Origin: Dermacentor variabilis
Taxonomy: Eukaryota > Arthropoda > Arachnida > Ixodida > Ixodidae
Reading direction: 5' to 3'
Assembly (NCBI RefSeq): GCF_050947875.1
Contig: NC_134576.1
Span: 55,246,255 to 55,310,254, forward strand
DNA length: 64,000 bases
The notes under the pieces were generated by a model. That model saw nothing but the letters and a program-made list of their open reading frames with translations. It did no database searches and was not told the origin of the DNA. A program made the position numbers and the translations under genes. Shown here one piece after another: positions 1-11,100 of the stretch (positions are counted from its first letter, which is position 1; each line of letters begins with the position of its first letter).

Positions 1-3000
1 TCACTCTGTCGCTAAAGATTGCACACGCATACTCAACGTTGCGCTTACGTGTGCAGAGATGGCTCGAAGGCCAGAAAACTCGAAGAATGGGCTCGTCGCT
101 AAATGTCTGGAAAATGGCTACCCATTCCCAAAACGTACGAATGGCGGCCTATTTAATGTACGCTAATGTGCAAATGGAAATTTTCAACTTAATTAACGAC
201 GTATGCGTGATCGACGACTGAATGTATTCTATCAGTAGCTTCATGCATACAATAAACACAATAAATCCTGAAAATTATAGGACAGGCCCGTTGAAGCACG
301 GGCTTCCAATTATTTAACTCCTACGGAAACATGCAAAGCAAGGTGTCCACGCAGCGGTGCTAATCAGCGCTGTATTCGAAGCCCGAAACTTCGGCAAGCG
401 CTACATTGAGCAATAAAGTCGCAAGGAAAACAGTAAACATGATTGTTTGTAGTGTACGAAACATAAAACTAGCCCAAATTGCAGCGCCGATTCGCTGAAG
501 GCATGCGGAAACATTACTGCATTTTCGCCATCATTGTCCGCCTTTGTTCATTTTTTTTTGTTTTCGGTACTTACGAGCGGACGTTCCATTTACGCTGTGC
601 TGAACTGCGACGGCGCGAAAGCAAAACTAAATAAAAAGTAAATGCCGCGGTTAAACGCGGTTCAACCAAGTTTGTCGAGCGACAGCACGGTTTTGCTTGC
701 TTTGGGAAAGGACACAGACGCTGCTTCGCGCCGTCAGCAACTACCGCATCTACAATCGCGCCACAAGACAGCACACAAGCGCTGCTCGGCGCGGCAGCAG
801 CAGCGAGCGAATTCTCGCTTCAACGCAAACTATACGCGTCGAAAGCACAGCGCATACGAAGCTACCAGCACGCGGCGCACTTTGTGCGCATCGCAGATCG
901 CTTTCCATATACGGGCGCCCAAGTGGCGTGTACGCAGCAGCCGCCGGTAGTGGCAGGCCAAGTCCCAGTTTGACCTTGGCTCAGCTTGAAGGTCAGATTT
1001 ACGGAATCAGGCGTTTTCTGGGTTTGTGCCTGAAGTAGTAGAGCTATATCGCTCTAAAACTGCGAGTGAAAGCATAGCTGATAAGACCTACAGCAAGCCA
1101 GCGTGCTTTCTCCGTTCTGGCGCCACGTGGACCACGCACCAGCTACGCGGTGTTGACGCCGCAGGGGTGGCAGGGTTGTAAATCGAAGCGTTCTTTGCCT
1201 CTTCCTTCTACTTTTCAACTGCTGCTGCTGGTGGCTTGCACACTTCGTCGTGGGGGTGGTTTAGAGCGCGCGGCAGGGGTGCGGGAGATGAGATGGGAGA
1301 CGGGAACGACGTTTGGGTACAGAGCGGGGCCACGATGGCTTCTGGACGCCGTAATTATGGGCCCCCTCCCCCCCCCCCCCCCCCCCCCCGGAAAAGCATT
1401 GCACGAGCTGTCGCGCTTGCCTCCGTGATCACGGGCGACAGCAACGACAGCCCAGGGAGAATGTTAGAGAGGGAGTAGAGAGAGAGTGGAGGCAGGGAAT
1501 GAGAACACACCGGATCCTGCACCGACGCAGTCAGCAAAATGTCGATTAACTTTACCCGCCTCTGTACCCGCGGCAGTTCACCTAACAGGAACACGGTGGA
1601 AGGATAATGCCTCGTCTGAAAGCACCGCTCATGCAGGCTGTCTTCAGTCGAGGAAAGAGCGAATGAATGACGCGTCGCTCCGTGTTCTTGTGCACCACGT
1701 GGACAAACACAAGTGGCGCCGGCAAGGCAACATTTTAACGTGTATTTGGCTGTGATGCCGTCAACGTCGCAGCCAAGTACCGTCAACGAACGCAAACGGC
1801 ACAGAAAGACTCGCTTACATCGATTCCCACAACGCGTGGAACCAGCTTTGTTTGTTTTATTTTTATTTTTTATTTTTTTGCTTTAAGCTGCGTCGATTCC
1901 CGCTACGCGCCAAGCCCGTCTTGTCCTGCTATGCCAACAGCGCCTAGAGCATAGAAGCCGCTGCAAGTGCGTGGTAGCGGCAGTTCGCGTACTTCGTGGT
2001 GTTTTGAATTGTAACGCGAGACCACTGCCAGTTGTATCGGCAATACGCGCTTGCAGGCCCAACAGGCCTATACTACAGTGAACTAGAAGGCGTCTAGTTC
2101 ACTATGCCTACGCCGTACCGAAGAGCGAGAGAGCGGACGAAGAGAGCCTTGTTCCCCGCCTCCGCCATATCCACAATTAATGACGTCACAGTGTTTATGT
2201 GAAGCGTCCTTTGGCGGGGTGCACGCAAGGAGGCTATACGCGAAGTAACGGCACTCAGTATTTGCAAAACGACATTCAGCAACAAAACTGCCGCCCGACT
2301 GGCCCCTCGAGGCGCTTTGCGTGTATTCGCGGTCTTCTTTGACGCTCGGAGAAACGCTTTCATGTAGCACGTATTGACCAACAGAAAGCTGCATCGGGAA
2401 TTTCTCGCGTTGCTCTACAATTATCTCATAGACACTTTCCGCATAATTATAATTAATTGTGAAGTTGCTTAATTAAGACTAATTATGTAATTAGGCCGAG
2501 TGCAAAAAAAATAAGAAGATAATCTGAGTATCTCCCCTAAGCGACGACAAACAACATTACCTTTGGTTCTGTCCAGATACGTAGCATTCGCACATGTTTA
2601 AGGTTTGGCTCAGGTTAAGCGAAGCACCCTGTATATAACGGGGATTATCTGCGCCAGGTGTCTCTTCCCAGCATACTGAGAAGTTGCGTGTCTCAGCTAG
2701 ACGCGCTCGACGGGATGCGGTTCATTTGAGCGATCGAAACTGGTTTATCGCAAGTGCTAGCTTGCTTTTTGTGACGTGCCACGTAAATAACAAGCGATGG
2801 GCCGATAACGGCCGGTGGAAGTTCGTCGCCCTCTAGAACCCCGCGCGCCCTTACGCCTCTTTCTTTCTAGTCCAGCACCCTGACCCAAAAACAGAGTCTG
2901 AAATGGCCAGCTGTCGTGATTCCCCTACGCCCAAAGGAAAAAAAGCAACAAAAGCAAAGTGACGGTAACGCGTCCGCGCCGTCAACATTACTGAGTCTCG

Positions 3001-3304
3001 AGTTCATGAACTCTATATAGCTGCAGCGGCACTGGGAAATTATATCCGGACCGAGCTCTTGCAGTCGTGGCATCATGACATCCGAGTCATGACGCTTAAC
3101 GTTCGGAAGCGACACTTGGACTGTATGAGAAACACCGATGTGGTGCAATTTGTTAACTTTAACAAGCGTGGAATGGCTTCTTTCTTATTGTTTTTTTTTC
3201 TTTACGTGTACCTAACTCTAAGCACACAGGAGTTTTCGCATTTGAACTCCATCGAAATGCGGCCGCCGCGGCCGGAACGATTAACGTTGGCGACCGGCCA
3301 ATGT
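1..3304. other. Non-coding stretch, no gene supported
   Basis: No reading frame here has recognisable domains or a length that stands out. The only structured sequence is a 22-base C run (1368-1389) and some T-rich tracts. Short open frames around 642-1038 and 1150-1795 are GC-rich or cross the C run and look accidental. AT-rich spacer lies around 2400-2520. I cannot exclude a small non-coding exon. Confidence 0.6.
1368..1389. repeat. Homopolymer C run
   Basis: There are 22 consecutive C, just after a shorter C block at 1362-1366. It is prone to length errors in sequencing and cloning, so frames crossing it should not be trusted. Confidence 0.95.
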
Positions 3305-3308
3305 TAAA

Positions 3309-3352
3309 TCATCACCATCATCATCATCATCATCATCGTCATCATCACCATC
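3309..3352 (-). repeat. (CAT)n / (ATG)n 3' tail of RTE-like element
   Basis: An imperfect trinucleotide array sits directly beyond the last coding and UTR bases of the RTE-like element on the minus strand. The plus-strand copy at 50300 also ends in GAT repeats, so the array is the element's tail rather than an unrelated microsatellite. Confidence 0.8.
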
Positions 3353-3368
3353 AGAAGCAGCAGCCTGG

Positions 3369-3761
3369 TTACGCCCACTGCAGGGCAAAGGCCTCTCCCA
3401 TACTTCTTCTCCAACAAGTTCGGTCGTGTACTAATTGTGGCCATGTCGTCCCTGCAAACTTCTTAATCTCATCCGCCCACCTAAATTTCTGCCGCCCCCT
3501 GCTACGCTTCCCTTCCCTTGGAATCCAGTCCGTAACCCTTAATGACCATCGGTTATCCTCACTCCTCATTACATGTCCTGCCCATGCCCATTTCTTTTTC
3601 TTGATTTCGACTAAGATGCCATAAACTCGCGTTTCTTCCCTCACCAAATCTGCTTTCTTCTTATCCCTTAACGTTACACTCATCATTCTTCTTTCCATAG
3701 CTCGTTGCGTCGTCCTCAATTTAAGCAGAACCCTTTTCCTAAGCCTCCGGGTTTCTGCCCC
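3369..3761 (-). pseudogene. RTE-like polymerase, C-terminal segment
   Basis: This segment encodes the RTE C-terminal region after the polymerase: RTTQRAMERRMM, then WAGHVMR, RWS and a GRQKFRWADEIKK motif. The same segment appears at 49920-50277 in the plus-strand copy. It is separated from the upstream polymerase by a 550-bp foreign LINE fragment and a duplicated 54-56 bp block. It ends shortly before the 3' trinucleotide tail. It is part of a dead copy. Confidence 0.75.
3708..3761 (-). repeat. 54-bp direct repeat flanking inserted LINE fragment, copy 1
   Basis: This block of RTE coding sequence (around AETW and the following LRTTQRA) occurs again at 4312-4367 with about five differences. 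The two copies flank a 550-bp piece of another LINE. In the intact plus-strand RTE copy (49890-49945) the block is present once, so it has been duplicated here. Confidence 0.85.
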
Positions 3762-4311
3762 TGATCAGGAATAGGCCTATTTTGCTCATCACAAAGTGCA
3801 AGTGGTTGCGAACATTTGGGGTTTGTAATATTCCAGAATTGTTTAGAGTTATTTCGCAGAATGTTTGGTAATGTAGTTGAAAAAGAAAAGCGTTTTATTT
3901 GACTAGCAAGTGGAAAGTACGTTCTTTTTTCCGTAGTGTAGTATTTATGCCACACGCACTCTGAGTCAAAATGCCTAGCAGCTCGGTAAAGCCTTTTCTT
4001 TTTATAGTTGAGTCGGTTCAGTGCCTCGTTTAACCAAGGCGATGAGCGCTTTTCGTTTATAGGGGTAGTAGGTCTGCAAGTTTTTATCAGTTCGTGTATT
4101 TTATTTTTGCAGATGAGCCAGTTAGTTTCAACGGAACGTTCTGAGAAACCGGTAAAGAACGAGATGGTAAATGCTGCAAGTTTAATATTCATATCAGCAC
4201 AGTTGCCTTTGTCGTAAAGCGTAACAGTTTTTCTAGACTTAGTGAAGGCAGGGGTGCCACATTGGAATGAGGTATGTAGCACTGAATGATCACTCAATTT
4301 AAGTGATCATT
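3762..4311 (-). mobile_element. Fragment of a different LINE (endonuclease-RT linker) inside RTE element
   Basis: The minus strand reads from an SDHS endonuclease end motif through a basic linker (WLNEALNRLNYKKKRLYRAA, then FWNITNPK). This resembles the region between endonuclease and RT of CR1/L2/Jockey-type LINEs and is not RTE sequence. It has no 3' tail or polyadenylation signal of its own and is bounded by a duplicated RTE block, so it is not an ordinary insertion. The 12-base string ACTTAAATTGAG occurs at both sides of one junction (minus strand), and a 10-bp inverted repeat lies at 4284-4310. Template switching is the simplest reading. Confidence 0.65.
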
Positions 4312-4367
4312 CGTCGTCCTCAATTTAAGTAGAACCATTTTCGTATAAGCCTCCAGGTTTCTGCCCC
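4312..4367 (-). repeat. 56-bp direct repeat flanking inserted LINE fragment, copy 2
   Basis: Partner of 3708-3761. At over 50 bp it is far longer than ordinary non-LTR target-site duplications. Confidence 0.85.
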
Positions 4368-4664
4368 GTAGGTGAGTACTGGTAAGACACAGCTGTTATA
4401 CACTTTTCTCTTGAGGGATAACGGGAACCTGCTGTTCATGAACTGAGAATGCCTGCCAAACACATCCCAGCCCATTCTTGTTCTTCTGCTTATTTCCGTC
4501 TCATCATCCGGATCCGCCGTCACTACCTGCCTTAGGTAGATGTATTCCCTTACGACTTCCAGTGCCTCGCTACCTATTGTAAATTGCTGTTCTCTTCCGC
4601 GACTGTTAAACATTGCTTTAGTTTTCTGCAGATTAATTTTTAGAGCCCCTCTTCTGCTTTGCCT
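4320..4664 (-). pseudogene. RTE-like polymerase, thumb region after nonsense codon
   Basis: This continues the polymerase frame of 4665-6053 directly after an in-frame TAG, so a single nonsense change separates the two. It encodes a KINLQKTKAM segment and VLPVLTYGAETW, conserved landmarks after the RTE palm. The same peptide is found in the plus-strand copy near 49870. It runs into the foreign LINE fragment. Confidence 0.75.
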
Positions 4665-6053
4665 CTACAGGTCAGTGAGCATGCATTGCAATTGTTCCCC
4701 TGAGTTACTAAGCAAGTCAATATCATCAGCGAATCGCAAGTTGCTAAGGTTTTCTCCATTAACTTTTATCCCCAATTCTTCCCAATCCAGGTCTCTGAAT
4801 ACCTCCTGTAAACACGTTGTGAATAGCATTGGAGAGATCTTATCTCCCTGCCTGACGCCTTTCTTTATTGGGATTTTGTTGCTTTCTTTATGGAGGACTA
4901 CGGTGGCTGTGGAGCCGCAATAGATATCTTTCAGTATTATTACATACGGCTCGTCTACACACTGATTCCGTAATGCCTCCATGACTGCTGAGGTTTCCAC
5001 AGAATCAAACGCTTTCTCGTAATCAATGAAAGCTATATATAAGGGTTGTTTATAATCCGCACATTTCTCTATCACCTGATTGATAGTGTGAATATGGTCT
5101 ATTGTTGAGTAGCCTTTACGGAATCCTGCCTGGTCCTTTGCTTGACAGAAGTCTAAGGTGTTCCTGATTCCATTTGCGATTACCTTAGTAAATAGTTTAG
5201 AGGCAACTGACAGTAAGCTGATCGGTCTATAATTTTTCAAGTCTTTGGCGTCCCCTTTCTTATGGATTAGGATTATGTTAGCGTTCTTCCAAGATTCCGG
5301 TACGCTCGAGGTCATGAGGCATTGCGTATACAGGGTGGCCAGTTTCTCTAGAACAATCTGCCCACCATCCTTCAACAAATCTGCTGCTACCTGATCCTCC
5401 CCAGCTGCCTTCCCCCTTTGCATAGCTCTCAAGGCTTTCTTTACTTCTTCCGGCGTTACCTGTGGGATTTCGAATTCCTCTAGACTATTCTCTCTTCCAT
5501 TACCGTCGTGGGTGCCACTGGTACTGTATAAATCTCTATAGAACTCCTCAGCCACTTGAACTATCTCATCCATATTAGTAATGATATTGCCGGTTCTGTC
5601 TCTTAACGGATACATCTGATTCTTGCCAATTCCTAGTTTCTCCTTTACTGCTTTTAGGCTTCCTCCATTCCTGAGAGCATGTTCAATTCTATCCATATTA
5701 TGCTTCCTTATGTCAGCTGTCTTACCCTTGTTGATTAACTTCGAAAGTTCTGCCAGATCTATTCTAGCTGTAGGGTTAGAGGCTTTCATACATTGGCGTT
5801 CCTTTATCAGATCTTTCGTCTCCTGCGATAGTTTACTGATATCCTGTCTAACGGAGTTACCACCGACATCTATTGCACACTCCTTAATGATGCCTACAAG
5901 ATCGTCGTTCATTGCTTCAACACCAAGGTCCTCTTCCTGAGTTAAAGCCGAATACCTGTTCTGTAGCTTGATCTGGAATTCCTCTATTTTCGCTCTTACC
6001 GCTAACTCATTGATCGGCTTCTTATGCACCAGTTTCTTCCGTTCCCTCCTCAA
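4665..6053 (-). pseudogene. RTE-like reverse transcriptase (fingers-palm)
   Basis: The open frame of 462 codons carries reverse transcriptase landmarks in order: GKAAGEDQVAADLLK (fingers), KNYRPISLLSVASKLFTKV, QAGFRKGYSTIDH, FIDYEKAFDSV with the first catalytic Asp, GVRQGDKISPMLF, and LRFADDIDLL with the FADD catalytic pair. The catalytic residues are therefore intact. The start shown is only the first non-ATG start in the frame. The true N-terminus, including the apurinic endonuclease, has been lost by 5' truncation. The frame ends at a TAG that interrupts otherwise collinear RTE sequence. Such elements copy their RNA into DNA at a nicked chromosomal target. Confidence 0.85.
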
Positions 6054-6134
6054 CTACGAGAGAATCGCTTCGCGAATTCGGCCCCGGATCGTGGCTCTTA
6101 AAACTCCACATTTTTATAGTAAACATGTTTTCTT

Positions 6135-6161
6135 GGGGGGGGGGGGGGGGGGGGAGGGGGG
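6135..6161. repeat. Homopolymer G run
   Basis: Twenty G, one A, six G. It lies just outside the 5' end of the RTE-like element. Confidence 0.95.
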
Positions 6162-6819
6162 CTTTTCTTCATTCTTTTATTTTTCAATGCAGCGAGAAAC
6201 TTATCGTGTACATAGTGACTATAGCCCTGCAGTGGTAACGCGGAGAAGGTCGTAGAACGCTGTTTACCATAATTTTTCCACCCGTCATTATGCAGTCCTG
6301 TGCGTTTGCATGGAAACTGCGACAGGTGAACGGCGACAGCGACTGTACGCCGGCACTGGCGAGAAGCAGACGAGTGCGGCTCTAGCCATATATAATAAAT
6401 TATTACTTTCCTCGTCGAGCGGACAGATAATGGTGCGGTTCATGCTGCCGTAACTGTCGAGTGATTTCTACAATGATAGCGACGTGCTTTCGTGCTTTCC
6501 AATACGGCAGCTGTGGTCGTATGCAAGCCAAGCTGAGTTTTCTTTTTTTGCTCAGCTAAGCAAAGTTTGCGAAAGCTAAGCAACGCTTTTTACACGTGAT
6601 GCGCTGTCAGCGTGTTGCCGGGTACATGTGCGCGCATACGATAACGGAGGCGGCATGACGTCTCTCTAGAAAACCTGAGCGAGCAGCAGCGAATAATCTT
6701 GGCTCGCGGGCCGGGTCACAACCACGCCAAATCTATACGCGAAATATAGAGCGACGTGAATTAACTGCCACACAATGGCAGAGCCGCTTGTATGCGGCTA
6801 TACTTTCCTGAGAACAATG
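6162..6819. other. Spacer, nothing recognised
   Basis: Mixed-composition sequence between the RTE-like element and LINE B. I see no domain, repeat unit or tRNA-like signal in it. Confidence 0.6.
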
Positions 6820-6980
6820 GATGGACGGATGGATGGAATAACTTTAATGAAAGGTCCTGCGAGCTACGCGACGCAATGTCCCATAGAGCGGGCTACTCCC
6901 ACGTCGGGACCGGGAGTTGTAACTCCCCGGCCACATCGTGGGCTCGCTGGGCGGCCCAGAGCTGCTCCGCCAGGTTCGTC

Positions 6981-8060
6981 TTAATCCTTGTTTGCGTGGG
7001 TCCGACCACACGGCCAGAGCAAGTGATGTACGTCGAGTGTGCTATGGCAATTTTCGCAATATGATGTTTTGTATAGGTCAGTCATGTAGTGATGTAGTCT
7101 GTTCTGCGTGGGGTACGTGTTTGTTTGAAGCATGCTGAACGTGAGGGCTTGAAGTCTGGTGAGCTTATTGTGAGGTGTGCTGTATATTCTGCGGTCTAGA
7201 TAAAAGTAATTTGTTATCTCGTTATATGTGGAGGGAGGGTCCCGATTCTCGCTGGTATGGTCACGACCAGAATAGGTGGCGTCGCGGAGGGTTAGGTCTC
7301 GCGCGCTCCTGTGAACCATCTCACTCAGATTGGGGGGGGGGGGCGTCCTCGATCTCTCCGAGGTGTGCCGGGAACCAGCAGATGGTGTGATGCTGCAGCG
7401 GTGCGGATCTATTGATTATTTGTAGAGCTTGGCTTGCAATTGCTCCTTTCTGAAAGACTTTGACGGCCGAGCGTGAATCGCTGTAGACGTGGGTGGTGGT
7501 CGGGTCTGTGAGCACGAGTGCGATGGCAACCTGTTCTGCTACCTCGGACTTGGGGGTCTTGACTGTGAGAGCGTTTGTGACTTGACCTTGCTTATTGACA
7601 GTGGTGACAACGAAGGCCTTCCTGGACGGGTACTGTGCCACGTCTACGAAACAGGCTAGGATCTTCTTATCACGTATTTCGCGCAGGATGAACGATCCGC
7701 GTGCCAGCCTTCTGGGTTGATGGTGCGCGGGGTTCATGTTCCGCGGGAGTAGGCGAACCATGTAGGAGTTGCGTGTGTCCGTCGGAACACTTTGGTATAT
7801 ATTCTCGATGCTGTGGTGTCATGACCTAGTTTGGCTAGGATTTCTCTACCTGCTTTGTTTCCAGATAGTCTTGTTCATTGAGCCCGTTCTTGAGCTTCGG
7901 CGATTTCTTCAAGTGTATTGTGTACCCCCAGTTGCAGCAGGAGCTCTGTTTCGGTGTTCTTAGGGATTCCCAGCGCTAGTTTGACTAGCTTCCTCAGTTG
8001 CACATTGAGTTTGTCCTTCTCCGCTACCTTCCATCTGTGCATGGCCGCCTCGTACGTGAA
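6981..8060 (-). pseudogene. LINE B RT linker, RNase H and C-terminal zinc motif
   Basis: Reading 8060 to 6981 on the minus strand, the protein has a linker resembling that of LINE C (KLALGIPKNTETELLLQLGV, then NTLEE). An RNase H domain follows with catalytic-type residues in FVDVAQ, SEVAEQVAIA and YSDSRSAV, and the WFPAHLG segment. After a frameshift in a 12-base G run (7332-7343) the protein continues through a tail ending in C-x2-C-x7-H-x4-C (CENC to WPC). An in-frame TGA lies near 7876. This is the downstream half of LINE B; the upstream half resumes at 13463. Confidence 0.8.
8048..8060. repeat. Target-site duplication of LINE A, 3' side
   Basis: The 13-mer cctcgtacgtgaa is identical to 13463-13475. 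It is present once in the inferred uninterrupted LINE B sequence and marks the integration site of LINE A. Confidence 0.9.
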
Positions 8061-8071
8061 TGAATGAAAAA

Positions 8072-8078
8072 CTTTATT
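8072..8078 (-). terminator. Polyadenylation signal of LINE A
   Basis: AATAAAG on the minus strand, 36-42 nt beyond the ORF2 stop and about 10 nt before the short terminal tetranucleotide repeats. Confidence 0.7.
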
Positions 8079-8113
8079 TTCACAAAGAAGGTATACCGGC
8101 GAAGGTGGAGCCC

Positions 8114-11100
8114 TCAGTCCAGGGCCCCAGTGGCCTTTGCCATCTTGCTAGCTCTGTCGATCAGCTTGAGCTGTTCTTCAGGCTTCGAGCAGGATAGCGC
8201 AGCCTCCCACTGCTCCGGTGTTGGTGTGTTGTGTACTGGCGCTACCTTTGGCTTTTGGCAGGCCCATGTAACGTGGTAAAGCGTTGCGTGTTCACCGCAT
8301 AGCGGGTATTTATTGTCGTATGTTGACGGATAGATTTTGCTGAGCAGACTCAGATTGGGGTATGTATTAGTCTGCAGTTGTCTCCAGGCAACCGACTGCT
8401 CTCTACTAAGGTCTTTGTGGGGAGGGGGGTAGATCCTCCTTAGGGCTCTTTGGTTTTCTAAAATTGCTCCATAGCGTCTGGTGACTGTGTCCGGTTCCCC
8501 GTCGTGGTGCGCCCCCCGGTTGGCGTATGCTCGGGCGTTGGCGTCGGCACGCTGGTTCCCTGTCACAGTCTCATGACCTGGTGTCCACGTAATGAAGCAT
8601 CTCGAAAAGGTTATTTTTCTCGTCTTGAGTATGCGGATGGCCGCAGTGGATATGCGTCCACTGCTGTACCTTCTGCACGCTTCTTGCGAGTCCGTAAGTA
8701 TTGTTGTAGTGGCCTCTTCGCCCTTGTGGGTGATGGCGAGTGCGATTGCCGCTTCCTCAGCCTCCAGGATGTTGTTGCCTTTGATCGAAGCGCAATTGAT
8801 TTCTCTAAGCTGGTGATCAACAACGCTGACTACCGCCCCGGAGTGCTCTTTGTATGTGGTCGCGTCGACGTATAACACGTCTTTTCTCGCCGAGAAATAT
8901 CTCTTGTGTGCTTCTGATCTTGCCTTTCTTCTGGCCTTGTGTAATTTAGGGTGCATGTTTCTCGGTATCGGGCTAACCTCAATGATCTCTCGAATCTCTT
9001 TAGGTATGCTTTCCGTGCTGTTAATTTCTCTGCAAGCATCTCTCATACCCAGTATCTTCAGCGTGTTCCTGCCCGTTGGAGTCAGCATGAGTCTCATTTT
9101 CTGAGCGAGAAGGTGAGCTTCGATGTGTTCTTGCACTGTGTTGTTTATGCCCAATTGAAGGAATTTCTCCGTCGAGGTGTTGACCGGTAGTCCGAGAGCG
9201 CATTTGTAAGCTTTCCTAAGGATTGCCTCTAATTGTTCTTTTTCCTGCTCGAGCGGTGTTTGGTAGGGGACACTGTATACAATCCTACTGATCACGAGGG
9301 CCTGTATTAGCCTACATGTGTCCTCTTCTTTCATACCTCGCCGTCTGTTTGAGATTCTTGCGATCATCCTTGTGATCTGAGCTGTAGTGTTTGCCAGCTG
9401 TCTGATTGTGTGGTCCACACGACAGTTGCTCTGTATCCACATGCCAAGGATCTTAACTTGGGATACCTCCGGAATCTTCTTCCCCCCTATGAAGATGTCT
9501 ATGGAGTTTTGCAGATTGTATCCTCTTCTGTAGACTCTGAGCATCTCGGATTTCTCCGGGGAGCAGACAAGCCCGCAGTGTTCAGTGTATGCATGGACTG
9601 TATCTGCTGCGCTCTGCAGAAGGTCTTGTTTTTCTCCTAAGGATCCCTTGGTCACCCAGATTGTGACGTCGTCGGCGTATATGGCATGCCTGAGCCCTTC
9701 AATTTTTTCGAGCTTCCGTGCTAACCCGATCATAACAATGTTAAAAAGCGTAGGGGATATCACAGAGCCTTGCGGTGTTCCCTTTTTGGGCATGTTGAAG
9801 GTGTCAGTCCTGATGCCTCCTATACCAATGGTGGCGGATCGGTCACTGAGGAAAGCTCTGACGTAGTTGTGTATTCTCTGCCCGCAACCAATGTTGCTGA
9901 GACCCTCCAGCACAGCCCTATGACTTACATTGTCGAAGGCCGCCTTAAGATCGAGTGCAAGCAAGATATTTTCTCCATATTTCGGGATGGTAGTAAGTAC
10001 CTCCTCCTTAATCTGCAGGAGGATGTCTTGCGTTGAGAGGCATTTTCTGAATCCAAACATAGTGTGTGGCATGAGCTCGTTATCCTCTAGGTGGGTCTCC
10101 AACCTCTGAAGCACAATTCTCTCGTATACTTTTCCCAAGCAGGACGTTAGCGAAATGGGTCGCAGGTTTTCCAGGCAGGGAGTCTTTCCGGACTTCGGAA
10201 TCATAACTATTTCCGCATGTATCCAGTCGTCCGGGATAGTCCCCTGTTCCCAGTGTTTATTTACGAATTCTGTAAATCGTTTGATGGAGTTTTCGTCCAG
10301 GTTCCTTATCATGGCGTTGGTGATGCCATCCTTGCCTGGCGTGGTGTTCTTTGTGGCAGACATCACAGCGTGTTTTACTTCTTCTATGGTAATGGGTTCA
10401 CCTAGAGCGGGATTTGCTTCGCCCGTGTATGCCAAGCTGCAGTCGACGTCCGTTGTATCCCCAATGTAGCGCTGCTTGATGTTCTTCAGCATTTCCCGGT
10501 CTGTGCCTTGGAATCGGTGCGCGATCCGTTGGGTCGTTTTACGATTTTCGGACTTGGTCATGGTTGGGTCTATAAGACTCCTTAGCAAGGCCCATGTCTT
10601 TTTCCAGCCCAGGGTCCCCTGTAGCTCGTTGCATTTTTGGTCCCAGTTGCGCCCTGCGAGTTCTGTCGCATACTCTTCGGCTTGTCTGGTGACCGCAACG
10701 ATTTTTAGTCTGAGTTTTCTGTTGTGCTTCTGCCGCCTCCATCTTCTTAGTAGCCCCCGTCGGGCGTCCCATAGGTGTAAAAGATGTTTATCCACCTCGG
10801 GTGTGTTGGTGGTGAGGGCGACCTCTCGGGTTAGCCTTTTACAGTCTGCCTTGATTCCTGCGACCCAGCTCGTAATGTCCGTGATCTCAGTGTCTTCGGA
10901 CTCCGCCCTAGTTTTTCTATAGGCTACCCAGTCGGTGAGCCTAGCCCGGCCAAGTCTTTTCCTGATCGGGAGGGTTTCTATCTTGATGCGCAAAATGAAG
11001 TGGTCGCTGCCAAGCGTTTCCCCGTCGTTTTCCCATCGAGCGTCCCTTACCCCTCTGACAAATGCCAAGTCTGGGCACGAATCTCGGTTGATACTGTTCC

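Larger units (their letters stand above)
3305..6060 (-). mobile_element. RTE-like non-LTR retrotransposon, 5'-truncated, with embedded LINE fragment
   Basis: The minus strand encodes an RTE-type reverse transcriptase and the usual RTE C-terminal tail. It ends 3' in a (GAT)n-like simple repeat (3309-3352 on the plus strand), as expected for this clade. The endonuclease domain is absent, so the copy is 5'-truncated near 6060. The coding frame is broken by an in-frame TAG at 4665-4667 and by a foreign LINE piece at 3762-4311. A second, shorter copy of the same family lies at 49725-50306 on the plus strand and supports both the family boundary and the 3' end. No flanking target-site duplication was identified for this copy. 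Confidence 0.8.

Noticed and set aside
1150..1795. Open frames across the C run
   Set aside because: Low-complexity Pro or Gly stretches, no domain, and frame depends on homopolymer length.
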